Below are positions 33,607-56,110 of a stretch of 64,000 nucleotides of DNA, in pieces; position 1 is the first letter of the stretch; each line of letters starts with the position of its first letter. The notes beneath the pieces are model-generated. The model was not told the origin of the DNA, searched no databases, and saw only the letters and a program-made list of their open reading frames with translations. Made by a program: the position numbers and the translations under genes. The DNA is from Chrysoperla carnea (Eukaryota; Arthropoda; Insecta; Neuroptera; Chrysopidae): contig NC_058340.1 of assembly GCF_905475395.1 (NCBI RefSeq), forward strand, positions 55,282,181 through 55,346,180, read 5' to 3'.

Positions 33607-36600
33607 ATGGTTTGTATATTAAACATAATTTACTTTTTACTCGAAATTTTTTCTTTAATTGAATCTCTTTTAGGACTTCTCTGATTTTAATGATGAAGAT
33701 TTCCATGCAAAAGATTGGATAAATAAAATTTTAAAAACACCAGAATCAGAAGTCAATAAGGAAGTAAGCAAATTTTATTTCTTACTTGACCATTACTTGT
33801 ATTATCTAGTTAAATTGAATGATTATCGTTTGGACATTCTTAAAACACCTTTTATGAATTTTGAAATCGGATCCTAAATTTTGATCTTTCCTCTTTTTAG
33901 GCATTTGTACAAACTCTGGTTACTAAACTTCAGAATTATATGGCACAAGTAAATGGTAACATTGAAAAAACTAGCAATGAACTTTTACAATCATTACCAA
34001 AAATTATGCATGGAACTAAGCTATTACAAACTGAAGCTTTAGCTTTGAAGGATAAAATGGCACATGTTAAAGAAGAATTAGCATCCGTTGAAAAGAACAC
34101 TGGACAATCTATAAAAGATATTGAATATTTAGATACCATGAAAAATCGATTGGAGAATGCTAAACGGGGATTACATGAAGCTGATAATTGGGTGATATTA
34201 TGTAAGAAAGTTATTTCGTTACTAGGTTTTGATTAAAAATATAGCAGGACGGCGCTACGTGCGATACCGCTCACCATTGATGGTTATGGCGGTTTCATCT
34301 TCATTTTCGATGAAAAACACTTTCACATTTCTCACTAACACTTTCAACAGCAATATTTTCGGTTGAACGCGCGGGAAATAAACGCTGACGTTTTGATTTA
34401 CCCACCAACGTGTCAGTTTCACGCACACGCTTGACAAATTGAACTGATAGCACTTTTTGTCTGTACATGTTTTTTGCCAAATTTCTCACATTTTGGGTTG
34501 AAGACTCACCACTTTGGAAAAAAGTTTCCCGGTTTTCATCTAGCGAATAGGCACCCATTTCATAAATTTTAGACTTTTACTAAATATCTACCACTTCCCG
34601 AATGGTATTTGATGTTTATAATGTCGAAAAATAGACAGTTCAAATTTAAAACGCTAATTGGCCCACCCGTTATATCGGATATGTATCAAGGTATACTTAT
34701 TTTAATCCCAAGTCTGTAACGCTTAGAAAATTTTATGATACGAACAAAATTTTGGTATAAGTGTTCATAAAATCACTTAATTAGCTCATTTCCGATAGCT
34801 CGCGTGTCTGTAAACACGATAACTCAAAAACGAATAAACGTTCTTTATAAAAAAAATAATAATCAACTTTTTTGAAACATTTAGCGAATGAAATTGAAGA
34901 TTTATTGGAAACAAATGATATTGATGTAATTTCTGAAAAAATTGTTAGTATGCAATCGTCGTTAAAAATTTTAGTCAATACACCAAATTATGAAGAACGT
35001 AAATTACATTTGGAAGGATTGAAAAATCGTCTTGAGGCTATGTCCAGTCCTTTGTTGGTAAAAGCATTTACATCTGGAAATATTGGTAAATATGTTTCAT
35101 ATTTTATGTAGTGTTTCGCCGAAATTAAAACGGTTTTTCGGCATTTATTGTGGTTTGGGCCAAAACTGAAACATTTAGATATGTTAAAATTTACATATAT
35201 ACCCCAAAATCTAAACTTAAAATACTTTAATGAGGTTAAAATAAATTTAATTATTATTTCAACATGGCTCACATTTCCAACGGAATCGCAGCCGATCATA
35301 TTGAGGGGGAATTGTTACATCGGGGACAATTTTTGTACTATTTTTAACCCCCCGAACCAAAACAAGAGTGGTGTTATAAGTTTGACCGTCTGCCTGTGGT
35401 ATCGTAGCTCCTAAATGAATGAACCGATTTTGAATTTTTTTGAAAGGTATTTTGAATTTAATGAAGAGTGTTTTTAGCTATTTTTTAAGAAAATCGGATC
35501 AGTTTGGAGGAAGCTAAAAGAAAAAACAATGTGCCCGGGTTTTTTAAATTTTATAAATTTCACTTATCCCCAATTTTTGATTGTTAGCGACTCCTACACA
35601 GCGATAAAAGTTTTTTGGCCTAAATTAAAATTTCGGTGGGATACTAATGTATGAATAGCATACAAATTTTTTTTTCTAAATCGGTGTCAATTTTTGTAAT
35701 ATTTTCTTCAATTTTTGATTGTTAGCGACACCTAGACGATAAAAGTTTTTTTGGAATAAATTGAAATTTCGATCGGATACTAATGTTATGCAAAGCCTAT
35801 AATACAGTTTTTTAATTTTTCTAGAGCAATCTGTAAAATATGTCACAATATTTAAATCAATTGGTAGATTACCACAATTATTAAAATATTATCATAAATG
35901 CCAAAAAGGTATACTATTACAAAAATGGCGTAATTTATTAGAAATTGATCAAGATGAATCATTAAATCATTGGATGCATAATTATTATGATTATCTATTA
36001 TCACATTGGCATTCACAAATCAAATGGTGTAATCAAGTATTTCCATCGAATAAAGTTATACTAACATTAGTGGAAATTTATACTGATTTATTATTAAATA
36101 TTGATCCAAGTTTTAATGAATGTATTGATGCTGCATTAAAACAACAAATTAATAAATTAGATTTATTAATGCAATTAAAACAAATTAGTAAACAATTTGC
36201 TGATAATTTGTATACAATTATTGAACATGTTGATACAAGTAAGTATTTTTATTTGAAATTTATTTATAAATCTCTCTCATTTTAGAAATTAGTCTCTGTA
36301 TTGTGATTTACAATGGAGGTATAAATTTTTCATGTTAGATTTTCACTATAAATGATTACTTAATTTGGACGTATTACACCAGCTACTTAAAAGAGTTAAA
36401 GCGATTACGGTTTGAAATAGAAGGTTTTCATACAGAGTTTTAGGAACGATTAAGTACACTAGTGTTTTGTATTTTTTGGGTCAAAATTACTATGGATACG
36501 AAGTTTAATCAAATTAGGATGAACTTTTTTGCGATTTTCTAAATTTTTCCCAATCCTTAGAAAATAAGAATATATAAATTGGATCCCTTTGACGATTGGG

Positions 36601-39108
36601 AGAGTAGATTCTGAGATATCAACTGAAATCGTGTAAAACGAGTGATATCCCAGAGAAATTTTTTCAAGCGATACCTTTGAAATTGATTCGATTGGATAAT
36701 ATGTAAAAAATTGATTAAACTATCGTTTCGTAGATAAGAATGAAGTAACCGGCTAAAAAAAATATTATAAACTGCATTTGTACTTTTCAAGCCAAATTTT
36801 ATTTGCAGATAAAACATGCTCAGAAGAATTATTACAATCATTAGCGAAGGCAATATTTTCACCGTATGTGATTTACATAAAAAATTACGGTAACTATGAA
36901 CAAAATTACTTAAATCAACAATTAAATAATTTACAATGCATCAAAGAAGAATTACCAGAAACAATACAAAAGTTAGGAATGTCAATACCAGAAATATTTG
37001 ATTTAGCAAATGCTGCAAACAAACGTTGTAAACAATTTAGTGAAGGTTACGGTTATTGTGGCTTAATAAATGCATTAAAAGTATTCTTTACGTCCTTTGT
37101 GGATCTATTACGTATAGCCCTACGACAAATTGATCGTGCCAAGGGTATTGAAGAAGATTGGAATATGTTTCAAATTTGTGTAACACTTTTACAAACATCC
37201 GGTAGCTTTTTAAATAATTTACAAGAATTTGAAACAAATTTAATAATTAACATTCAAGAAACTTCAAAAATATCTGAGAATTGTTTTAAACAATATAAGT
37301 ATTTATTACTGGATACAAATGGTCAAAAAGAACACGAATCATTGTTGAAAAGTTTACTAAGTGAAATGACTTTTATGGATTCAGTTAATATGACTGTACA
37401 AAAATTATGTAATGATATTCATCATACAACGTATCAAGTTATATTCGCACCAATTACTGTGCAATTGGAATTAGTGAAAACGGCACCAGCTTGGTCGAAA
37501 AATCCACCGACCGTGTTACACTCAGATTTACCTGATTATAGTTTTACACCACAAGAATATATTACTCAGGTATGTTGTTAGTTATTATGGCAATAATTAC
37601 ACAAAACAAGTGATGTTTACCCATTGAGTGCGACAAGCAAATTTGGCAAACGCAATGGGCAATTAGCTATTTCTCACATGGAAAACAGTGCGGAAAGAGG
37701 GTAAAGGAAATAGTTTTATTGCTTAGTTTAGCTATAGGGTAGGGATAGCGAACCAATAGCATGGAAACAATATTTTGGGCACTCCACCGTTCACAAAATT
37801 CACTATGAAGTATTATATTATGAACGAACGCGTACTCGTTTGTTATTGTAGTTCGTAGACTACAACTGCAAACAGTCGACGTCTATGATTAAATATGTTG
37901 CAAAAATTATCATACAATCAAGGCAAGTTACTCGGCTGCAAATGTCATTACTCGGTATAGTAAACCTTTTCAAGAGGAAGAGTTTTTGAAGGAAGCCTGG
38001 TTAGCATGTGTGCTCTCACTCTTTGATGATTTTGATAATAAAGTTAAGATAATCCAGGGCATCAAAGATACTTCTCTACCTAGAAACACAATAAAAGAAA
38101 TAGTGTTAAAACTGGCCGGAAATGTAACAGATCAACAAAAAATTAACAATAGATCCGCTTGATTTATATAGCTATACTTTGACGAAAGCACTGGCGTCAC
38201 TAAATCTGCACGTTTAACTAGTTTTTCTCGATATTGCGTAAGAAACGTCATTAAGGAAGTAAAAATTATCTGACGACACGTCTATGGCCTCATTAAACAT
38301 TTCTTAAAAAAGGGACTTTGATACATAAAGATTCGCCACCGCTGCCATAAGGAATCTTCACACTCAGACTTAACTCCGAGAGTGATCAAAATGCGCCACT
38401 CTAAAGAGCAAATTTATTGAGGATCAAAAGTACCAGGCTCTTTAAATTTTCTCCTATTTTTATTCGCCCGTGCAGCATAAGTTAAACTAATGAGAGGAAC
38501 AATTTTTATTCTTGGTCGATAACATGACTGTCGTTATTCGTTAAGTATAACTCGTAGTTTTCGCTTCCTAAGCGACACAAACAGGCAAGCATTATGTTTT
38601 TCAAGTACTCACAACTTTTTTAGATTGGTCAATATTTAATGACATTACCTCAGCATTTGGAGCCATTTTTATTACAAGATAATTCATCTTTACGCATTGC
38701 ATTAAAGGCAGCTGACAATGAATATTCATCATCAGTTGCCGACGAAGAAGGTGGTCTTGCTGATGTATTGTTATCAATAGTAGCTCGTGGAACGTGTCAA
38801 ACTTATTGTGACAATATTATTTCCATTGCCGAATTAAATGGTGGAGCGAATAAACAACTAGCAACCGATATAGGTATAAATTAGATCTTAATACTAAATT
38901 AACTTTTAATCAAATCAATTTTAACATTTTTCCAGAATATCTTGGTAATATTTTGGGAGATTTAGGATTATCGTTATCGGAGCAACTACAGCAATTGGTA
39001 ACTCTGTTAAGATTACCTGCTGAAGAGTATCAAACAGGTAGTACTAAATGTTCGGCACGATTAGTGGCGGCTGTTCGTCAAATGCGTAATATAACATCTT
39101 CAGGATAA
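33607..39108 (+). CDS. COG7: Conserved oligomeric Golgi complex subunit 7 (COG7), 8 coding exons, about 730 aa
   Basis: Exons: 33607-33609 (ATG only), 33674-33763, 33901-34201, 34885-35085, 35825-36238, 36809-37569, 38624-38873, 38936-39108. Phases close to 731 codons; human COG7 is 770 aa. The N-terminus M-DFSDFNDEDFHAKDWINK parallels human MDFSKFLADDFDVKEWIN. Later matches are SLPKIMHGTKLLQTEALALK, LKNRLEAMSSPLLVKAFTSG, SHWHSQIKWCNQVF, YCGLINALKVFF, ITQIGQYLMTLPQHLEPF, GTCQTYCDNI and NKQLATDI. COG7 belongs to lobe B of the COG tether for retrograde vesicles at the Golgi. The protein is helical throughout with an N-terminal coiled coil. Introns carry a hAT fragment, a transposase fragment and a repeat tail. 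It is convergent with PRPF4. The tiny first coding exon is inferred from homology. Confidence 0.92.
34246..34560 (-). mobile_element. Transposase fragment of Tc1/mariner-like type in COG7 intron 3
   Basis: The minus strand reads MGAYSLDENRETFFQSGESS, with TQNVRNLAKNMY, VRETDTLVGKSKRQRL and PARSTENIAVESVSE. This is the helix-turn-helix arrangement with R-TDTL-GKSK and RT-EN motifs seen in a group of insect mariner-like transposases. The next frame gives VFFIENEDETAITINGERYR, which belongs further along such proteins, so the middle is missing. The fragment is internally deleted and inactive. Superfamily assignment is from memory. Confidence 0.65.
34650..34860 (-). repeat. Dispersed insect repeat tail, copy 2 (inverted)
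   Basis: TACGAACAAAATTTTGGTAT, then AAGTGTTCATAAAATCAC and CACGATAACTCAAAAACGAA are the reverse complement of the block at 10590-10860. It ends about 25 bases before the acceptor of COG7 exon 4, so it may contribute to that splice site's upstream region. Confidence 0.7.
35569..35786 (+). repeat. Two-copy tandem repeat, period about 138 bp, in COG7 intron 4
   Basis: CAATTTTTGATTGTTAGCGA followed by GATAAAAGTTTTTT and TCGGATACTAATG-like ends occurs at about 35569-35653 and again at 35707-35786. The two copies are diverged. No gene content. Confidence 0.7.
37896..38270 (+). mobile_element. hAT transposase fragment (ZBED5/GTF2IRD2-like) in COG7 intron 6
   Basis: The plus strand reads SYSAANVITRYSKPFQEEEF, then LKEAWLACVLSLFDDF, LPRNTIKEIVLKLAGNVTDQ, and after two stops near 38160-38172, LYFDESTGVTKSARLTSFSR. 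This matches the pattern of ZBED-type hAT proteins, whose catalytic region contains DESTD. No terminal repeats were found. It is an internal piece about 125 codons long that has decayed. Confidence 0.8.
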
Positions 39109-39800
39109 ATTCTTATTGCTAAAATGTGAGTATTAGAACATAATTTACAAAATATGAGAAAAATTTACAGAATAACACTTTGAATCATTTAACGAAAATT
39201 TAACACTAATTTTTTTGGAATATGAATGTTCTAGATTATAGAAGATTCCAAAATGTTCCACTTCCAGGTAGAAAGTATCTAATTGAATATATTTACTCAC
39301 ACTAGATAGAATGTATTTGAGTGTAATAATGCCTGTGTATTCATCACGTAAAAACTTCTGAAGATATTGAGGTCCTTCTTTAAATATCTTTGAAATAATT
39401 CAGTGCTTAATTTACATTGCTTGGCCACTTTTACATTTTACAGACTTTAATAGTTCAGATAATTATGACATGTTTCGACTAATATAGACATTTTCAAACT
39501 TTTTTTTTGAGCTTTATGGTTACCTTGTTTTCGAACAAGGATATAAAAATAAATAGTCGATAATTTTTGGGGAACGCTTTTCTAAATTTATATTATCTCT
39601 AAAACGACGACATATTTAAAAAGGAAAAAATTTTTAAAGGCGTTAATCTGCATAAAATTTTTCAAAGAAATTAGTCTGGAAATTTCTCCAACATTTTGTT
39701 AAGTTTTTATCTGTATATAAAACACACACCTGTTATATATGTTAAATTGTTATTAAAAATAAATAAAACGCAATTTTTTATCTTAAACATATTATTTTAT
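39109..39800. other. Convergent spacer between COG7 and PRPF4
   Basis: AT-rich tail-to-tail spacer of 0.7 kb, expected to hold the two 3' UTRs. Nothing else was recognised. Confidence 0.55.
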
Positions 39801-42800
39801 TTAAACAAATTCGGGTGCCCATAATTTAAAAGTTCGATCATACGAAGACGTAGCAATATATTGTGAATCGGGTGATATATCACAACTCATCACTTTACCA
39901 TCATGTCCAGATAATGTTTTCAATGGTTGCCATGTTCTGTTTGTCCATATTTTAGCCGTATTATCATATGAGGATGTAACCAAATAATGTCCACCAGTTT
40001 TTTGAAATTTCACATCAGATAATAAATTTGTATGCGCTGGTATTGTATAAACAATAGCACGTTTACGTAAATCCCAAATTTTACATGTGTTATCTTCACT
40101 TGCTGTTACAATATGATAGCCATCGGGGGAAAAATCAACTCCATATACGGCTTTTAAATGACCTTCCATGAACATTATACATCGTCCTGTTCGTAAATCC
40201 CAAACACGACCAAATGAATCCAACCCACTTTGTAAAAAAATTTAAGCATTACAGTGCATTAGGCAAATAAAAAATAGTTTTAAAGGGAGAATTTTTATTT
40301 TATGAAGGAATAAGGTAAGTTTGGGAAGTTTTTAACCAAAAACAGCCTTGATATTGAAAATAAAATAAAATTACATACCCTGTTGCACAGACAGACCCGT
40401 CAATCTGGAAACTCATACAATACACAGCTTTACAGTGTCCTTCTTGATGCAATACTTCAGTACATTGTTCTAAATCCCATAATCGCCACGATGAATCAAA
40501 GCAACATGTTCCAAGAAATCGACCTGATGGATGAAACTGTATGCGAGAAACACGATGTGGTTCATGTCCTTCAATATTTGCTATTGGTTCTTCACTATAA
40601 AAAAAAAGTTTCTCTTAAATACAAATGTAACAATTAACCGAATTAATTGTCAAAATCAACCGGAGGTATATATACTCAATTGTATATTACATTAGTACTT
40701 AATCTTTTGCCAAACCTATTTTGTTTGCGGAAATTATGTAAACATTATGCCATTATTTTATGCCGGTATGTAAATATTAAATAAATTTGGCTTTGATATT
40801 GTAATAATTTCGTTCAACCGATTGAGTTGATTAGACATGTTTTTGAAACCACAATCCAGTACAATAGGGAATATTCATGAAATTTAAATTTGGTTCAAAT
40901 ATTTTTCTTTATGACTGGACATTTCAACTAAACCATTATTTTAGTAATTAATATCTTTTTAATTACTTAAAATTAATAAAAGTACAAATTCAGTGAAGGC
41001 ATTTAAAAATTTCTAAAACGGAAATTCAAATTTGTATACGGACGTGACATCATAGCACGGGCTTGTCAAATTTGTTGACATACTGTATGATATTAATTAC
41101 TTACATTTTATATGGTATTTCATTAAATTATACTATCCTACGGCTTTTTATTAGAAAACATGATAATAACGAGTATAAATTCTGTGTTGTAAATTCATTT
41201 TTTTTAAGTGTAAATTATACATTGAACTGTCAAAAATTGACAGATCACGTACTTATACGTCATCAACAGAGAGCGTCAAAAAATTGCGTTTAAATATCTC
41301 AAAATTATAATGTATTTTAAATATTTTTTTACACTTAAATACAGCATTTTTAAGCAGTGTATATATTTTTTACTTTGTCATAACGGTGTAAACAATGAAT
41401 TAAAAACATAAAAAAAATACATGAATATTCCCTATTTTAACCATGAATCGTTTCACATCGAAATAGTGACGCTGTACATCGAAAATAGTCGTTCAGCTGT
41501 ATTGATGTTGTATTCAAAAACTAGTCCAAATAAATTGCAAAGAACCAAATTGAATAATATACAGAAATCGGTTGATTTTTTCATAGTTATTCAATGTTTA
41601 CATACCGAAATAAAAGTTGGCGCACCCGTTAGATGAATATAAATTCTAAAAATTAATCTTATACTTTTTAAAATTCAAGTTACCGTCAGCAACAATAACC
41701 TTTTTTTTACCTTTTGAAACTCCATAATTTTACAGAACCATCGCTTGAACAGGATGCCATTGTGCACACAATATTTTCAGTTTCAGCAGATTTAGGATGA
41801 AAAATAACTGCTCCAACGTTGCATGTGTGTCCACGTAATGTTTGAATTAATTCACAATCCGGTACGGTCCATACTTTACAAAGTCCACTCCTAATAATAA
41901 AAAAAATTCATTAAATCGTAAACTATTCATCCGGTTTTAAAACATATAAATTAAAAGTATTATTACCAGGATGCAGTAGCTAATTTTGTAGAATCAGGAT
42001 TAAAACTACAATATGAAATTGGCCTAGTATCGCCAACTTGACTACTATAAATTGTCATTGCGTTTAATTTCTTTTGAATATCTTGAGTACGAGCTGTTCG
42101 CGTGGCAGCAGGAAGTTCTAAGTCTCGTCGTGCTTCTTCTAATCGTAATTTAGCTCGTGCTAATGAATAATCTGCAATCCATAACCGTGCAGTTAAAAGT
42201 GATTCAGGTCCTTCATGATACCAAGTTGTTTCTTGATCTTTCTCTTGCTGTATTCTTTCTTCTTCAGCTTCAATTTTCTTTTTAATGGCATCTTCACCTA
42301 GACTATTTTTTTGTTAAAATTAAAAATTGACAACTAAATTTAGAGTAATCGTATATTATACCAAGATAAAATGTCTCGTAACCGTTGTCTTCGTTCGGCG
42401 GGTCCTTCTCCAAAAAGACAAATTGGTTCACCTAGCTGCCGTAAATTTTTCTTAACCTCGGCGTCATCCGTAGATACATTGATTTGTCTAGCTTTTTTTC
42501 GTCGTTCAAATTCTTCAAGTAAGGCTTGTTTATCTTTGGACATTGCATCTTCGAGGTCGATATATTCTAAACAAATATAATTGTCAATTAAATTTGAATA
42601 TTACAACTTTACAACTGAGATCTTTGCAACTCTAAATGAAGTTTACTAAACTTTTAAATATAATTGATATTTTAGTAAAAATTAGAAGGTTAAATTTCTA
42701 TTTTTTGATTCGATATTTATTTTTCGAATCGAGATCTATTTCTCTCCCAATGACTTTTTCCCCCTGACTTTCAAATTTCTATCTAACAAGTGAAGATAAC

Positions 42801-43318
42801 AACTAACAGAGTTAATTATTTAAATGTCCTTCATGTTATTGCTATTTTTAAGTTTTTAACTTTAAAAAACCGTAAAATCAGATACAATAATTGAGGTTTG
42901 GGAAAAAATTTTTCATTTTTTCCATATTGTTTTCAAAATATAAAAGTGAAAACTTTTTAAAAAATCAACCTGTATAGTACATATACGCATGATATAAAAC
43001 AGAATTTTCTAAAGTTTCATGAATTCCTCAGAATCTTATTCGACGCGTGTACAAAATAGACACGGGAATATTACAGAGGAAATCATAAACACACCTAGGT
43101 CCCAAGAAATCTATGTTTAAAATTATTCGGCTTTATGTAATACCATTTGATGTGTGAACTTGTGGACTAGGTACTGAAACAACCATATCTGTATCTTCCA
43201 AATTTTCAGTTGCTTTACTTGCGGCAGCCGCTTGTCGCATTCGTTCTTGTTCTTCCAGCGACCCATAATGAATGGTTTTTTGTTTTTTAATATAAATTAG
43301 ATCTTCATCATCCGACAT
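39801..43318 (-). CDS. PRPF4: U4/U6 small nuclear ribonucleoprotein PRPF4, 6 coding exons, about 512 aa
   Basis: Minus-strand exons: 43144-43318, 42362-42566, 41967-42302, 41711-41890, 40379-40594, 39801-40227. Phases close to 513 codons; human PRPF4 is 521 aa. The SFM domain ([19 protein letters not shown]) is at about residues 95-130. A helical segment follows ([20 protein letters not shown]), then a seven-blade WD40 propeller: [98 protein letters not shown] and the final [18 protein letters not shown]4 binds PRPF3 and PPIH and stabilises U4/U6 in the tri-snRNP. The gene is divergent from TCERG1. The minus strand has AATAAA overlapping the stop region. Confidence 0.95.
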
Positions 43319-44125
43319 TGTGTTTCTGCAAATTAAACGAATTCGAAGAAGTTAATTACTAAAAAAAAGTTATCTTAGTTAACTTTGAATTAAACAAAAT
43401 GAAACAAAAACTTCTTTTATTAAACAAAAATTTCTTACTTCTTTCAAAAAGTGTTTTAATGTACGTAACCAATATTTGTTTATTTAAATTTAATTAATTA
43501 GAATTAACCGAATTAAATAAAAATTAAATTAACTAATAGGTTATATTTTGAATCAATTGAGGTTATAAATTTATACGTAAACAATTATGTTTTCGGCTTT
43601 GGGTGTTTTTCAATGATCCGTGAAAAAAGGGTATCTTCGAAAATTGAAATTACTTATTAGAAAATTTAAATATTATTACTAAATTTAATAGACATTTATT
43701 TTAAATTATAAGCATTTTTAAAAAAAATTTGTTTTTTGAAATTATTCTTGATAATAATTTTATACTTCTTGATAAAATTATTTGTTCATGAAGTAAAACA
43801 ATATATTATTGTATGATAATAATATATGTTTTAATAGTTTATAAATATAATATAACAAATATTAAAAAATGGTTTTATTTTGTTAATTTAAAATAATTTT
43901 TCGAATATCTAAACAAAACTTATTTAACTAAAAGTTTCCCGCTAGTATTTGAGTTAAATAGTTGGTACATAGGATTTTGTATGTAGATGGCATTTAGCAA
44001 ATACAAGCAAGGAAGAAAAGATTAGTGGTGGATTGTTTTATGATAAGAATATTAAATTTTGTAAATATTTAATTCTAATTTTCACCATTCTAATCATTTT
44101 AATTCATATTTAACCATAATATATC
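43319..44125. promoter_or_regulatory. Divergent intergenic region between PRPF4 and TCERG1
   Basis: This 807-bp, very AT-rich spacer lies between opposed start codons. No MITE was recognised in it, unlike the other two divergent spacers. It must hold both promoters. No core element could be placed with confidence. Confidence 0.6.
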
Positions 44126-54021
<9,896 letters not shown>

Positions 54022-54740
54022 ATCTAATAAAATTGTACAATTAATAATAAATGTTACGTAATTGCATTTTTAATGAATCAAAAGATAAATATTAATATTA
54101 ATAATAATGATGCAGAATAATAAATAAATAAATAATAATAAAAACAAGTACATATTTTGTTATAAATGAGTCTTTGTAAATGTTTAATATATTTTAGGTA
54201 AATAATAATAAATAATGTGTAATAATAATTCATTCATTAATTTTCATAATATAAGTAATTAATTAATTAATTAATTGTATTTACGACCACATTTTAATAT
54301 AAATATTTAAGAAAAGTATTGTAATTATTTTTGTAGAAATTTCAGATCCAATTTTTTTAAGGATGTACGAGTACCAAAACAATTTTAAATAAAAAGCTTG
54401 ATTTTTTTTGTATATGAAGTTGGACTAGGTCTAAATCAATTCTGAAAATTTGGGGGGGGGTGTAGTATATATTTAACATTGGTTTTATGGTAAAAGGGTA
54501 GATGGATGGTATGTTTTGGATAGAATGATGGATGGTTTTGAAAACTAATCGGAGGAAATTAAAAAAAAAACTGATTAAAAAACTGATGCCCGATTAATTA
54601 AGGATGTATGAACACGATAATGGAGACACAAATTTTAAAAATATATTTGTTCAATTTTGATGGTTAATTGTGTGAATGTATACTTAGATCTTTAAAACTA
54701 CGCAACGGATTTTGATGCGGCATTTTTTAAATAGATAGAG

Positions 54741-55559
54741 CAGGGCTTCTTAAACTTTTGTAATTCACGACCCCATTTATGATTGCCAGTTTCTTGACGA
54801 CCCCATACAAATATAAAAGAAAAATAAATTAATATTTTTTGATGATTTATTTATTAGGTAACAATATACATATACCTATGAAAATATATAAGTTTAGAAT
54901 TCGTTTTGAAACATACAAAAATCTAAAATTAAAAATTGCACAAAAAATTATAAAATTGTATTTATTATAGTTTCAAAAATAAAAGTGGATTCTGACCTTC
55001 TTAATTCTCTGAAATATATTCAAGTACATGCATGGTAAGTATTAAATTAAAGTTAAAAATTTAATGAGATGGATGTGCCTGTTTTTTATTGCATAACAAA
55101 TCAAATCTTGGTGGAATGTTTGAAACTGCTGGACGTAAAACCTCTTCAACATTTTTTATCGCTGAACGATATTGGGATTTAATATGTGTTAAAGCTGTTT
55201 CTTCAGCATTAATACCTAGAAATTTTGTTGATAATTATTTCTCGGGATTATTTCGGCTTTTAGAGATTGACAAAAATAAATTTATATTTTTTATTAATTC
55301 CAATAACATTTCATAATTCATAGTAAATGTTATTCAAGTTATTATAATACTCTTAATAGAAATGCAGGTACAAACAATCTTTCCGAACTAGAAGATTTTA
55401 TGATATATTTATCTACGATAATTGTTATTTTATCTTTATAACAATAATTTTACAAGTTAAAAAACATTTTCTGTTAAATTGTATTCTTACCTCTCGCGAC
55501 CCCAGAATTTTGCTACGCGACCCCAAATGGGGTCGCGACCCATAGTTTAAGAAGCCCTG
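54741..55559. mobile_element. Non-autonomous hAT element, 819 bp, with perfect 8-bp target duplication
   Basis: The ends CAGGGCTTCTTAAACTTTTG and, inverted from the right, CAGGGCTTCTTAAACTATGG are hAT termini. Subterminal GGGGTCG/CGACCCC motifs repeat on both sides. AGATAGAG occurs exactly at both flanks (54733-54740 and 55560-55567). Internal sequence is AT-rich. A plus-strand open frame at 55089-55316 has no transposase motif I can defend, so this is treated as a deletion derivative or MITE. The perfect target duplication points to a fairly recent insertion. Confidence 0.93.
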
Positions 55560-55864
55560 AGATAGAGTGATGCATGAGGAAGGTTTATATGTATAAGACA
55601 TGCACACTATATTAGAGAAACAATGGTAATTAAATAGGTTCCTAATGTGATGTAAAACACATTTTTGTATATAAAGACATTCTGTAGTATATTTAGTTTC
55701 ACAGAACCATAAATTGCATTCAAAGTTTCAGCTCAAGAAAACTCAAAAATGATTTAAAACGAACGAGATTCATTAACATATAAATAAAATCATGCCATTA
55801 TGTTTCCACAATAATTAACGCTTTTAAAAAAAGATGAGAAATAATTTTGAAAATGAATTGTTAA

Positions 55865-56110
55865 TTTATTAACCGCATAACCACAGGAAACTGTGCTGTC
55901 GGGGTGAACCTCAAAAGATATAAAATCGCAAACAGCAAACAAACACTACAGAGAATGCAATGAGGAAGAAGAAACAAAAGATCATCCATTATGATGCTCG
56001 GCCCTGAAGAGCTGAAGTTATGGTATTTTGGGATAAGATTTTCTGAATGAATTACAAGAGGCGACGGAAATATATTGAAAGTGTTTTGGATTGTCTTAAA
56101 ATCTGGAATT
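55865..56110 (+). mobile_element. 3' tail of an RNase-H-bearing LINE (I/Jockey-like), decayed
   Basis: The plus strand reads TGNCAVGVNLKRYKIANSK in one frame, then HYRECNEEEETKDHPL in another. This is the pattern (TGHC, then C-x2-C with an acidic run and an HLLC-like site) that ends insect non-LTR reverse-transcriptase proteins. At least one frame change and several stops interrupt it. It is a separate copy from the minus-strand fragment at 24515-24830 and looks older. Confidence 0.7.

Noticed and set aside
55089-55316. 75-codon open frame inside the hAT MITE
   Set aside because: No hAT transposase motif could be seen, so I did not call it coding.
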